Shown here in pieces: positions 24,757-33,420 of a DNA stretch of 64,000 nt. The stretch covers positions 5,456,001-5,520,000 of the forward strand of contig NZ_CP019082.1 in assembly GCF_001956985.1 (NCBI RefSeq), in the 5' to 3' direction. This DNA comes from Paludisphaera borealis. Its GTDB lineage: Bacteria > Planctomycetota > Planctomycetia > Isosphaerales > Isosphaeraceae. Within the stretch, counting starts at the first letter, position 1. Each line of letters starts with the position of its first letter. Under the pieces are notes generated by a model. The model saw only the letters and a list, made by a program, of their open reading frames with translations, was not told where the DNA came from and did not search any database. The position numbers and the translations under genes are program-made.

Positions 24757-26546
24757 CGCCTTTCGATTTCGATGCGCTCGCGCGACTGGCGTGGGCTCAG
24801 ATCTGGCAGGTCACGGTCGTGGCTCTCGTCGTTGGGATCGCGACGAAGCTTTGGTGCCGCGACCGGCCTCGTTTGGCTTATGCGCTCTGGATGCTGGTCG
24901 TCGTCAAGTCCATGGCGCCGCCGGTGTGGAGCAGCCCGACGGGTCTCTTCAGTTGGGCCATGGTCGACGTCGCGGCGCCGACGGCCGCCGTCGCCGAGAT
25001 GGCCGTCCCGAGCCCGGTGGTCGCCTCCAATCGCGGGGGCTTGGTCGCGTCGCCGATCGCGATCGAAGCCGCGACGCGCGAGCCCTCTCGACGTGTCGAG
25101 GCGGCTGTAGATCATCGCCTGGCGGTCGCGGCGTTCTCGATCTGGGCCGCCGGCGCGGTGGTTAGCGTCGCTTTCGTGATCGGCAGGCGGCTCGCCTGCT
25201 CGGTCGTGATCCGACGATCCAGGCTTCCCGTGGACGACCGATTTCTCGCGACGCTGACGGAACTGTCACGGCGGCTCGGCATGCGGGGGACTGTCCGACT
25301 TCTCATGACGTCCAGGCCGATCGGACCGGCCGTCTTCGGCCTCTTTCGGCCCACGATCCTGCTGCCGGAGGCGCTGGCGGCTCACCAGCCGTTGGAGCGG
25401 GTCGAACTCATCCTGGCTCATGAACTGATCCACGTCCGAAGGGGCGACCTCGTCGCAGGCGCGTTGCAACTCGTCGCGCAGCTCGTCTGGTGGTTCCATC
25501 CCTTGATCTGGTGGGCGAACGCCCAGGCGTCTCGCGTGCGGGAACGTTGCTGCGACGAGGAAGTCCTCTCGGGCGTCGGCTGCAAGCCGGCGCTCTATGC
25601 GCGGACCCTTTTGAGCGTCCTCGAACAGAAGGCGCTATTGCGGTCGCTCGTCGCCCTTCCGGGCGTGCGGGCGTTGGAAGTCACGTCACTGCGATTGGAG
25701 TCGATCATGAAATCTGGGAAAGTTGATCATCGGCGGGCGTCCTTGGTCTCTCGGCTCGCCTTCGTGGCTGGGGCGGTCGTCCTCGTCCCCGGGATGGGCT
25801 TGACCCTCCGCGCCGCCCGCCCGTCGGCCGCGATCTCAGGCCAGTTCGCGGCGGTCGAGGAAGCTCCGAACGCTCGAGCGGCGGTCGACGACGGGGCCCA
25901 GCCGGCGGGTTCGCCCAGCGTCGTCCGGCCGGATTCGGCTTTTGAACGACTGGGGAACCCGCAGGTGATGCTAATGCTCACCCATCCCGCAACGCAGGTG
26001 ATCCGGAAAGCGCTGAGGATCACCGATGATCAGATGGCGAAGATCACGGAGATCGAGAAAGTGAGGAACGAACGGCCCGCCCTCGTCAAAGGGAAAGGGG
26101 AGATCAGGTTGACGGGCAGCCCGGATACGTACCCCGAGCAGATCGCCGCGTTTCTCGACCGAGAGGCTGGGAAAGCCCTGATCGAGACCCTCACGCCCCC
26201 CCAGATCAAGCGATTGGATCAGATCGTTTTGACGTCGCGCGGCGTGATGGCGTTTCGCTATCTCGACGTACAGAAGGACCTGCACTTGACCGCCGAGCAG
26301 GAGGGGAAGATCAACGCGATTCTCGAGGGGCTCGTCGCAGCGTTACGAGACCTGGGGCGAAAGCCGGGCGGTCAGCCGAAGAATTACGAGGGTGCCATGG
26401 CCCTGGAAGCAAAGGCCGAGCCGTTGCGGAAGGGGGCTTTTGAGCAGATTCTCGCCCTGCTCACCAAGGAGCAGTCCACGCAATGGAAGGCGATGATCGG
26501 CGAGCCCTTCCGCGCCGAAGAGGCGGAATCCGGCCCGGCCCGTTGA
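24753..26546 (+). CDS. M56-family (BlaR1-like) membrane metallopeptidase with LTxxQ-type tail
   Basis: A 597-aa sensor-protease partner of the BlaI-like repressor. Hydrophobic segments in the first ~180 residues precede the zinc site HELIH (residues 223-227) within LAHELIHVRRGDL, then WWFHPLIWWANAQ and RVRERCCDEEVL, as in M56 peptidases. A further membrane segment lies near 345. Instead of a beta-lactam-binding domain, the C-terminal ~190 residues are helical with repeated LT-x-x-Q motifs (LTPPQIK, LTAEQEG, LTKEQST), like Spy/CpxP proteins. The start is GTG at 24753 with a GGAGG site. The stimulus is unknown. Confidence 0.92.
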   Translation: MTPFDFDALARLAWAQIWQVTVVALVVGIATKLWCRDRPRLAYALWMLVVVKSMAPPVWSSPTGLFSWAMVDVAAPTAAVAEMAVPSPVVASNRGGLVASPIAIEAATREPSRRVEAAVDHRLAVAAFSIWAAGAVVSVAFVIGRRLACSVVIRRSRLPVDDRFLATLTELSRRLGMRGTVRLLMTSRPIGPAVFGLFRPTILLPEALAAHQPLERVELILAHELIHVRRGDLVAGALQLVAQLVWWFHPLIWWANAQASRVRERCCDEEVLSGVGCKPALYARTLLSVLEQKALLRSLVALPGVRALEVTSLRLESIMKSGKVDHRRASLVSRLAFVAGAVVLVPGMGLTLRAARPSAAISGQFAAVEEAPNARAAVDDGAQPAGSPSVVRPDSAFERLGNPQVMLMLTHPATQVIRKALRITDDQMAKITEIEKVRNERPALVKGKGEIRLTGSPDTYPEQIAAFLDREAGKALIETLTPPQIKRLDQIVLTSRGVMAFRYLDVQKDLHLTAEQEGKINAILEGLVAALRDLGRKPGGQPKNYEGAMALEAKAEPLRKGAFEQILALLTKEQSTQWKAMIGEPFRAEEAESGPAR

Positions 26547-26616
26547 ACGGGGCGGAGCGTCCCCGCGTCAGGATTCAGGGGCCTGCCGGTCTCTTCGTGT
26601 GAACACATCCCGGCGT

Positions 26617-26642
26617 GGGGCTGGAGGAAGGCCTCCGGCCCC
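26617..26642. terminator. Hairpin between convergent genes
   Basis: GGGGCTGGAGG pairs with CCTCCGGCCCC (one internal mismatch) across a four-base loop. It lies between the BlaR1-like gene and the convergent kinase gene. No U-run is obvious. Confidence 0.45.
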
Positions 26643-26653
26643 AGCCTCCCGGC

Positions 26654-27544
26654 TCACGCCGCGCCGACGCGGGTCGACGATTCGGGGGGCGGGCAGGAAG
26701 GCAGGAGCAGGGTGAAGGTCGAGCCTCGGCCCTGGCGGCTCTCGGCCCGGAGTCGGCCGTGGTGGGCCTCGATGATATCGCGGCAGACGGCCAGGCCCAG
26801 TCCCGTGCCCCCCACTCCGCTCGAATCGGGGCCGGTTTTGGTGGAGAAGAACGGCTCGAAGATCCGCCTGAGGTTCTCGGGCGCGATCCCCTCGCCGTGG
26901 TCCAGCACGCTCAGCTCGACCATCCGGCCGGACGGGTCAAGCGCCAGCTTCAACCGGACGACGCCGCCGTCGGGCATCGCCTGGCGGGCGTTGATCAAGA
27001 GGTTGATCAAGACCTGCTGGATCTGCGCCGGATTGACCTTCGCGAACGGCCGGCTCATCAACTGGACTTCGAGCCGGACCTTGTGCCGGTTCAGGTCCTT
27101 GCCGATCAGCATCACCACTTCCTCGACCAAACGGTTCAGGTCGATCGGCTCGCGGTGGTTCGGGTCGCGGCCGGGGCGCGACAGGCCGAGCATCCCCCCG
27201 GTGATCGTCGTCGCCCGCTGGGCCGCTTCGAGGATGCGGTTGAAGGCCCGCTCGCGGTAAGCCGGGTCGGGATTGCGGAGCCCGAGCTTCGCGTAGTTGA
27301 GGACCGGCGTCAGCGCGTTGTTCAGCTCGTGGAAGACCCCGCTTGCGAGGATTCCCAGACTGCTGATCCGCTGAAGGGCCACGATCTGCCGGCGCAACGC
27401 CTCGATGTGCTCTTGCGACGACGCCGCGTCGATCTCGCGATCCGTCTGCGCGTCTTGCATGGCGTGGAGCGCCGGACGAGAACATGCGGCCTCGGAAAGC
27501 GGGGAGAGTGACTTCATCGCATCGTCTTGGCTCTTGCGCGACAT
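26654..27544 (-). CDS. Orphan soluble histidine kinase (NtrB-like HisKA/HATPase)
   Basis: A 296-aa sensor kinase with no membrane segment and no recognisable sensory domain. The phosphoacceptor His is residue 72 in GVFHELNNALTP. The ATP-binding domain shows NLLINARQAMP (N box), DHGEGI (G1), FEPFFSTK (F box) and GGTGLGLAV (G2). The FHELNN form of the H box is typical of NtrB/ZraS-type kinases. The start is uncertain: ATG 27544 has an AGGAGG site 11 bases away, and longer in-frame starts exist at 27631 and 27742. No response regulator is adjacent. Confidence 0.88.
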   Translation of the reverse strand: MSRKSQDDAMKSLSPLSEAACSRPALHAMQDAQTDREIDAASSQEHIEALRRQIVALQRISSLGILASGVFHELNNALTPVLNYAKLGLRNPDPAYRERAFNRILEAAQRATTITGGMLGLSRPGRDPNHREPIDLNRLVEEVVMLIGKDLNRHKVRLEVQLMSRPFAKVNPAQIQQVLINLLINARQAMPDGGVVRLKLALDPSGRMVELSVLDHGEGIAPENLRRIFEPFFSTKTGPDSSGVGGTGLGLAVCRDIIEAHHGRLRAESRQGRGSTFTLLLPSCPPPESSTRVGAA

Positions 27545-27781
27545 GGCCGCGTTGACCTCCTGCCCATGGGGTGACGCCCGTACTTTCGTATCGGCTCGTT
27601 TCCACGCGGGAATCAGTTTGTCGAGGGCCATCAGGCGACGAGCCGAAACACCGGCGTTCAGCCGGAGAAACTGTGTGCATCGCACCGTTTTAGGGGTTCG
27701 GGCGAGCCTTGTCGGCGGAGGTCGCGCGGGCGGGACGGGCAAGAGACGTGGGCGCGGATGGAGGCGACCGGCGCGCGAAAG

Positions 27782-28927
27782 CTACTTGACGGGGTCGGCC
27801 TCGGCGGCGGCCGGCGCGGACGATTCGGTGATCTTGATCGGCCATTCCCAGGGAATGATCCGGATGCCGTTGGAGAGGACGACCCGGGGAATTGAGTCGA
27901 GATTGTCGCTCATTAAGGGAGGGGTGACCTTGCGGCCGTCGCTCCAGTAGCCCAGGTGGGTGAATTGCTCCTCGTCGGTGATGGCCTCGTCCAGGTTCCG
28001 GCCGGCGAACGCGGCGTCGAGAGTGGCGTCGGCGATCCGCCAGAAACCGGCCCAGTCGAGCGCGTTGACGTCGCCGAGGCTGAGCTGGAACGACCGCAAG
28101 ATCCCCTCGCCGGTGTCGAGCCGGTGGTTGGCGCTGGTCGGAGCCGTGTGCTCGGCGATCAAGGGGGGGAAGCCGTGACGATCTGACCGGAACACCACGT
28201 ACCGCTTGTGAGATCGAGGAACCGCGGTGGCCTGCGCGAAGATCTGTCGGCCGCGAAGGTCGCCGACCAACAGGTCGTCCTCGCCGACGGCGACGATCAT
28301 CAAGGTCGACGCGGGGATCAGGCTCAGCTTCGGCTCGCGCAGCGGGAGCACTTCGCCCGGCATGAACAGCATCGCCGCGCGAATCTGGGGCAGGCCGGCG
28401 TGCGGATCGGCCGAGACCGCAGTGATCTGCGCGGCCAGGTTCCCACCCGCCGAATGGCCGATCAGAGCGAAGTGTTTGAGGTTGGGCCGGACGTGCTTGT
28501 CGCTCGTTTCGAGGACCGTCAGCGCGTCGCGGATCGCGAACAGGGCGTTGGGCAGGAAGTCGCGCGGCAACGTACCCACGTCGTTCTGGTAACGCGGGAA
28601 GACGACGACGTTGCCGGATCGCACCAGGTGGTCGATCCAGGCACCGTAGATCGCCGGGTTGACCGAGAACCAGCCGTGGAGGAACACCACCACCGGCGCT
28701 CGCTTCGGCTTCGGATCGGCCGGCTCGAAGATCCAGTACGATCGCGGTCCCTGGCCGAACTCGTACCGCAGGACGCGCTTGTGCTGGTGCTTCGACTGCC
28801 CGGGATGCTCGACCGGCGCCGTCCGCGAGGGACGCGACGGACCGTCCTCGGCGCGGAGGCTCGCGCCCGCCGACATGAGGAGGACGAAAATCCCGCAAAC
28901 GACTCTGGGGACGAAGCTCGTTTTCAT
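27782..28927 (-). CDS. Exported alpha/beta hydrolase (dienelactone hydrolase/lipase-like)
   Basis: A 381-aa protein with a signal peptide (VVCGIFVLLMSAGASLRA). The alpha/beta-hydrolase core has the oxyanion segment VVVFLHGWFSVNP, the nucleophile elbow GHSAGG (LIGHSAGGNLAAQ) and later VGEDDLLVG and DRHGFPP as plausible acid and His positions. The substrate is unknown; esterases and lipases of this group act on short esters. ATG 28927 is preferred to 28933 because AGGG lies six bases before it. Confidence 0.87.
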   Translation of the reverse strand: MKTSFVPRVVCGIFVLLMSAGASLRAEDGPSRPSRTAPVEHPGQSKHQHKRVLRYEFGQGPRSYWIFEPADPKPKRAPVVVFLHGWFSVNPAIYGAWIDHLVRSGNVVVFPRYQNDVGTLPRDFLPNALFAIRDALTVLETSDKHVRPNLKHFALIGHSAGGNLAAQITAVSADPHAGLPQIRAAMLFMPGEVLPLREPKLSLIPASTLMIVAVGEDDLLVGDLRGRQIFAQATAVPRSHKRYVVFRSDRHGFPPLIAEHTAPTSANHRLDTGEGILRSFQLSLGDVNALDWAGFWRIADATLDAAFAGRNLDEAITDEEQFTHLGYWSDGRKVTPPLMSDNLDSIPRVVLSNGIRIIPWEWPIKITESSAPAAAEADPVK

Positions 28928-29060
28928 GGCCATCCCTGGCGTTATGTGCGCAACGTCATGTCGCGCGTGCCAAGCCGCGATTGCGCGGAAAGGTCGGCAT
29001 AGTCTGCCTATCCTGCTCGAAGTGTCAATCGCAGACGGAGTGGGACTTGGTTGGATCGAA

Positions 29061-30113
29061 TCAGGGGCCGAAACAGGCTTTCAACCGCTCATCTCGATCT
29101 AATAAGGATATCGCTTCGGCTTGAGCCCCGTCTTGAGACAAAATCGTGTAGAAATCGTCCTTGATGGTCGGGGCGATCTCAATGGCGCTTCGCCACTCGG
29201 CGCGGGAGAACGGGTCGGATTCGATCTGCCGCCAGAATCCGGTTTCGTTGAACAAGCCGTCGATCCGCTCGGACTGGTTCTCCTGGACGAGGCTCATCAG
29301 GTAGGTGGCGACGCCCACCTGGAGGCCGTGGAGTCGAGGTCGCGCGGAGGTTGCGTCGAGGGCGTGGGATATCAGGTGCTCGCTGCCGCTGGCCGGTCGC
29401 GACGAGCCGCAGATTTCCATGGCGATGCCGTTGAACATCAGCGACGAGGCTAGCAACTGGGCCCCTTCGAGGTCGAACGACGGGCGGGCGAGGAACTGAT
29501 GGACGGTGGCGTCGGACAGGAGCGCCGCGAAGTCGTCGACCGGCTCGCCGACCTGATGGAAGGCCAGCTTCCAGTCGAAGATCGCCGTCAGCTTCGAGGC
29601 GAGGTCGCCGATTCCCGACAGCCAGAGCGGCCGGGGAGCGTCCTTGCAGACGTCGAGATCAACGACGACGGCGGAGGGCAGGGCGGCGGCCAGCGATTTG
29701 CGGCGGCCGGCGACGGTCAGGCTCGACTGCGGGCTCGAAAATCCGTCGTTCGACAGCGACGTCGGCACGGCGTAATACGGCAGTCGGCCCAGGAACGCGA
29801 CGTACTTGGCCACGTCGAGCGCCTTGCCGCCCCCCAGGCCGATCATGGCCGAGGTTTCCTTGCGGACGTTGGTGAACAGCTTTGTGGCGGTCTCGAACGA
29901 CGCCTCGCCGATTTCGATCCAGTCGATGCACGACACGCCCTGTTCGCCCATGCCCCGGCGCACGCGGTCGAGATATTCGGGGATCATCCCCTGGCTCACG
30001 ACGACCATCGCCTTCGTGTGCCCTTCTCGCTTGAGATAAAGCCCCAGCCGATCGATCGCTCCCGGCTTGACCCGCACCAGCGACGGGATCACCACCTGCG
30101 TTTTGATGATCAT
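29061..30113 (-). CDS. sn-glycerol-1-phosphate dehydrogenase-like (iron-containing alcohol dehydrogenase family)
   Basis: A 350-aa NAD(P)-dependent enzyme of the EgsA/AraM branch, which reduces dihydroxyacetone phosphate to sn-glycerol-1-phosphate. The diagnostic block is GGGKALDVAKYVAF followed by VPTSLSNDGFSSPQSSL. Expected metal ligands are Asp in GIGDLASK, His in SEHLISHALD and His in LHGLQVG. The start overlaps the stop of the upstream phosphatase gene by four bases (ATGA). In archaea this activity sets membrane lipid stereochemistry. Bacterial relatives are rarer, so the product's fate here is an open question. Glycerol dehydrogenase-like activity is the alternative. Confidence 0.88.
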   Translation of the reverse strand: MIIKTQVVIPSLVRVKPGAIDRLGLYLKREGHTKAMVVVSQGMIPEYLDRVRRGMGEQGVSCIDWIEIGEASFETATKLFTNVRKETSAMIGLGGGKALDVAKYVAFLGRLPYYAVPTSLSNDGFSSPQSSLTVAGRRKSLAAALPSAVVVDLDVCKDAPRPLWLSGIGDLASKLTAIFDWKLAFHQVGEPVDDFAALLSDATVHQFLARPSFDLEGAQLLASSLMFNGIAMEICGSSRPASGSEHLISHALDATSARPRLHGLQVGVATYLMSLVQENQSERIDGLFNETGFWRQIESDPFSRAEWRSAIEIAPTIKDDFYTILSQDGAQAEAISLLDRDERLKACFGP

Positions 30114-30829
30114 GACGACGACTCCGTAGCGCCGGCTCGCGCCGATTCCGTTCGATCCAGGTCGCAGAGCGCGCGGGCGATCTCCGACCAGCAGTTGAAC
30201 GGCTGAAAGCGGAGACCTTCGCCTGTCAACGCCTGGGCCAGGTCGGCGCGGGCGAATCGGAGGGATTCGGGAACCAGGCGGGCGGCGTCGAGGTCGGGGA
30301 ATCCGTCGCCGGCGAACGCGACCAGGCGGTGGTCGAGCAACCCCTGGCGGACCACGGCGGCCTTGTCCACGCCCAGGGTGGGGGAAAAAAACGGCCCGGG
30401 AGCGGGCGGTTCCATCAGCAGCCCCCGGCCTTCCTCGAATCGTCCGGGATTCGCGAAGACCGGGACGTCGACCCCCGCCTCGGCGAGCAAGATCCGGATG
30501 TACCAGGCGCAGCCGGCCGAGGTGATCATGACGTCCCAACCGGCCCGGTCGAGGTTGCGTACGCCCGTGGCGATCTTGGGATCGAGTTGCATCCGCTCGA
30601 CGATCGCGCGGACGGTAGATTCGTCGGCCCGAATCGCGGCGAAATACGCCTGGAGCGCCTGAAAGTGCGTGATTCGGCCAGCGCGGTAGTCGACCCAGTA
30701 GTCGGGGACGTCGGCCGGCAAGAGGTTCTTGATGGTGAGCTGGTAGAAATCTTCGCGGGTCATCGTGCCGTCGAAGTCGCTGACCAGGAGCGAGCGGGCG
30801 GGGGGGGCGGAGTTTTGGGTATGTCGCAT
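30110..30829 (-). CDS. HAD-superfamily phosphatase (MtnX/PSPase-like)
   Basis: A 239-aa hydrolase. It has HAD motif I in LLVSDFDGTMTREDFY (first Asp is the nucleophile), motif II Ser in MITSAGCAWYI and motif IV in FAGDGFPDLDAAR. The helical cap insertion after motif I resembles MtnX or phosphoserine phosphatase-like enzymes. It is translationally coupled to the glycerol-1-phosphate-dehydrogenase-like gene, so a sugar- or glycerol-phosphate substrate is likely. Start alternatives are ATG 30829 and ATG 30871; neither has a clear ribosome site. Confidence 0.87.
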   Translation of the reverse strand: MRHTQNSAPPARSLLVSDFDGTMTREDFYQLTIKNLLPADVPDYWVDYRAGRITHFQALQAYFAAIRADESTVRAIVERMQLDPKIATGVRNLDRAGWDVMITSAGCAWYIRILLAEAGVDVPVFANPGRFEEGRGLLMEPPAPGPFFSPTLGVDKAAVVRQGLLDHRLVAFAGDGFPDLDAARLVPESLRFARADLAQALTGEGLRFQPFNCWSEIARALCDLDRTESARAGATESSS

Positions 30830-30928
30830 GAGCGGAATTCTGCACCTGAACGACGGGCCGACGATCGTCATCGAACCGCCGTCGCGCGATCCGTTGCGGA
30901 GCGCCGCGCCTCGGCGCGGCTCGCCGGC

Positions 30929-30957
30929 TTGACCAGTATCCTTCCAGGGTTCATAAT
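30929..30957 (+). promoter_or_regulatory. Sigma-70-type promoter upstream of the metal-efflux operon
   Basis: TTGACC (30929-30934), a 17-bp spacer and CATAAT (30952-30957). It lies 54 bp before the GTG start of the His-rich protein and faces the efflux genes. Confidence 0.6.
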
Positions 30958-31010
30958 ATCGTAGACTCGTGTGAGTACGGGAGGTCGTTTGTTACGGATC
31001 GAGGGCGGGC

Positions 31011-31526
31011 GTGGCCATGTTTCATCGGCCTAAAACCGTAGCGTGGCAGGTTGTCGGGATCGTCATGCTGATCCCCGGCTTGCTCCGCGTCCCTCTGCCG
31101 CAGGCCGACTTTCATATTATTCGCCACCATCATGGGTTCGGCGAAGTCTGCCCTCAGCACGATCATCTCCTCCGCTGGCATCCCCAGGCTGGCGAGACCG
31201 AGGACGTCGCGGTCCTGCACTGGCACTGGCTGCTTCCCCAGGCCCTCGACATCACGCCGGGCGGTTCTACTCCCGCCTTGCATGCGCACGTGGTTGATTC
31301 GCTTCAGCCCGAGTGGAACAGCGACCAGGTGGTCCTCTCGGAGGAACGCGCCCGCGTTTCGGTGCCGTCCGACCTGGCGTCGTGGCTGGATCTCGCCCTG
31401 ATCGGGGCCGAGGGGATCGACTCGCCCCGGCTGGAGCCGCCGAACGCTTGGGCCGGCGCGCGCGGCGCGGATGACGACACGTCTGGCGAAACGGCCCGCT
31501 CGCGACTCGTCCGCTGGAACTGCTGA
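31011..31526 (+). CDS. His-rich hypothetical protein, first gene of the metal-efflux operon
   Basis: A 171-aa protein with a hydrophobic N-terminal segment (VVGIVMLIPGLLRVPLP). A His-dense region follows at about residues 34-95, including FHIIRHHHGFGE, QHDHLLRWHP, LHWHW and LHAH. Such clusters commonly bind Zn, Cu, Co or Ni, and the location immediately upstream of an RND heavy-metal pump supports a periplasmic metal-binding role. No named family is recognised. The start is GTG 31011 (GAGGG site five bases upstream) or ATG 31017. Confidence 0.75.
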   Translation: MAMFHRPKTVAWQVVGIVMLIPGLLRVPLPQADFHIIRHHHGFGEVCPQHDHLLRWHPQAGETEDVAVLHWHWLLPQALDITPGGSTPALHAHVVDSLQPEWNSDQVVLSEERARVSVPSDLASWLDLALIGAEGIDSPRLEPPNAWAGARGADDDTSGETARSRLVRWNC

Positions 31527-31784
31527 GTACGCGAGGGCTCCAGACGCGGCGAACCTCTGCGCCTTCTCGTCTTCGCTCGTGATCGCCGTCCCTGAAAAAG
31601 ACGATCACGACGGCGGCTTGGCGTGGACTCTCCGACGCCCTTTGGTGAAGCGCATCCGCGCCTTCGCCTAGAGCCCTCACCGCCCGTCTCATGACGTTCG
31701 ACTCCGGCCTTTCGGGGCGGGCGTCCACGGCCAACCCGCGGTTCGAAGTTCCTTCCTTCGGCGACTCGTGCGGAGTCTTCATCC

Positions 31785-33356
31785 ATGTCCTTTGCGATTG
31801 CTCGAACGTTTCCGACCCGGCATGCGCTGACGCGAACCTTGCCGTGGCTCGCCGCGGCGGTTTCGATCGGCGTCCTGATCTTTCATCTGGCGACTGATCC
31901 TCCCCGCCATCAATGGTTGACGGGCTCGTCGGAGGCCGATTTTACGGCGGAGTCGGCCGTCAACGCGAAGCTCGAGCCGATCGCGGCGGCGGTCGGTTCG
32001 GCGACGACCGTCAGCCTGTCGGAGATCAAGTCCAGGGCGGCGGGCGTCACGACGGAGAAGGTCCGCATTGATCGCCTGGCGGCCGAACTGGGAGTACCCG
32101 GCCGGATCGAGCTGAACTCGGACCGGCGAGTCGACATCCGGTCGCGCGCCGCGGGCGTTGTGCGTGAAGTTCACGTCGTGCTCGGTCAGCAAGTGAAGCG
32201 CGGCGAGCCGTTGGTGACGCTCGACAGCCCCGACGTCGGCACCGCCCGGCTCAACCTCCGGGCTAGGCAGCGCGAGCTGCTCACGGCGCGGATCGAGGCC
32301 GAGTGGAAGAACAAGATCGCCGAGACGGTCGCCTTGCTGATCCCCGAGATCGTCAAGGGAGTCGATCCCGAGATCCTTGAGAAGGAATTCGCGGACAAGC
32401 CGCTGGGCGCGTTTCGAGGGATTCTTCTCCAGCCCTACTCCCAGTACGACATCGCCGCCCACGAGGAAGAGAAGACGACCAAGTTGCGCAGCCAGCAGAT
32501 CATCGGCGAACATCCCGCGATTCTCGCCAAACACACGCGGCAGGGGCTTCAGGCCGGGCTCTTCTCCGCGATCGAGCAAGCCAGGTTCGACGCGGCGCAG
32601 CAGACGCGACTGGCCAACCAGGCCATGAAGCTGGCCGAATCGGCGGTCGTCGACGCCGGTCAGCGGCTGCGAATCTTGGGGGTCGACGAGAACATTCAAG
32701 ACCTGATCGACCACGCCGACGAGGCCGACAAGGCGGCGGTCGTCGACGACGTCACGCTTTACCGGATCGTGGCGCCGTTCTACGGGTCGATCATCAATAA
32801 ATCGGCGGTGCTCAGCCAGCGGGCTGATCCCATCGACCTGCTGTTCACCCTCGCCGACCTGAGCACCGTATGGGTCTCGGCCAGCATCGCCGAATCCGAC
32901 ATCGCCAAGGTCCCCAGCGTCAAGGGAGGCCCCATCCGGTTGTCGGCGTCGGCCTTTCCGACACGGATCTTCGAGGCGAAGCTCCTCTCGGTCGGCTCCC
33001 TGGTCGACCCCTTGACCCGGACCACGTCGCTGCTGGCCTTGATCGACAACTCGGAACGTCTGCTGCGGCCGGGTATGTTCACGCGGATCTTGCTCGACGC
33101 CCCGGCCAGTGAGGAGGCGCTCACCGTCCCGGCCGCCGCCGTCGTCGAGATCGAGGGCCGTCGCGGCGTGTTCCTGCCGGGGGCCGCGGACGGCGAACGC
33201 ACGACTTACACGCTTCGGCCGATCGTGGCCGGTCGCGAGACCGGCGATCGGATCGTCGTCAAGTCCGGGCTGAAGGAAGGGGACGTCGTCGTCGCCGCGG
33301 GCGCCTTCGTCCTCAAGAGCGAGCTGATCCTCCAGAACACGAACGACGAAGACTGA
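31785..33356 (+). CDS. RND efflux periplasmic adaptor (CzcB/CusB-like membrane fusion protein)
   Basis: A 523-aa adaptor linking an inner-membrane RND pump to an outer-membrane channel. An N-terminal anchor (LPWLAAAVSIGVLIFHL) is followed by the first lipoyl half (VDIRSRAAGVVREVHVVLGQQVKRGEPLVTL). A long alpha-hairpin lies at about 150-300, then the second lipoyl half (YRIVAPFYGSIINKSAVLSQ) and beta-barrel (VSASIAESDIAKV; LRPGMFTRILLDAP). The hairpin is longer than average, which accounts for the size. The gene is 64 bp before the pump gene. No outer-membrane factor gene is present in the cluster. Confidence 0.93.
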   Translation: MSFAIARTFPTRHALTRTLPWLAAAVSIGVLIFHLATDPPRHQWLTGSSEADFTAESAVNAKLEPIAAAVGSATTVSLSEIKSRAAGVTTEKVRIDRLAAELGVPGRIELNSDRRVDIRSRAAGVVREVHVVLGQQVKRGEPLVTLDSPDVGTARLNLRARQRELLTARIEAEWKNKIAETVALLIPEIVKGVDPEILEKEFADKPLGAFRGILLQPYSQYDIAAHEEEKTTKLRSQQIIGEHPAILAKHTRQGLQAGLFSAIEQARFDAAQQTRLANQAMKLAESAVVDAGQRLRILGVDENIQDLIDHADEADKAAVVDDVTLYRIVAPFYGSIINKSAVLSQRADPIDLLFTLADLSTVWVSASIAESDIAKVPSVKGGPIRLSASAFPTRIFEAKLLSVGSLVDPLTRTTSLLALIDNSERLLRPGMFTRILLDAPASEEALTVPAAAVVEIEGRRGVFLPGAADGERTTYTLRPIVAGRETGDRIVVKSGLKEGDVVVAAGAFVLKSELILQNTNDED

Positions 33357-33420
33357 CCGTCGACCCGACGTCGTAGGATCTCACTCGCCTCACTTCTCGT
33401 TCCGAGACGATGGAATCTCC

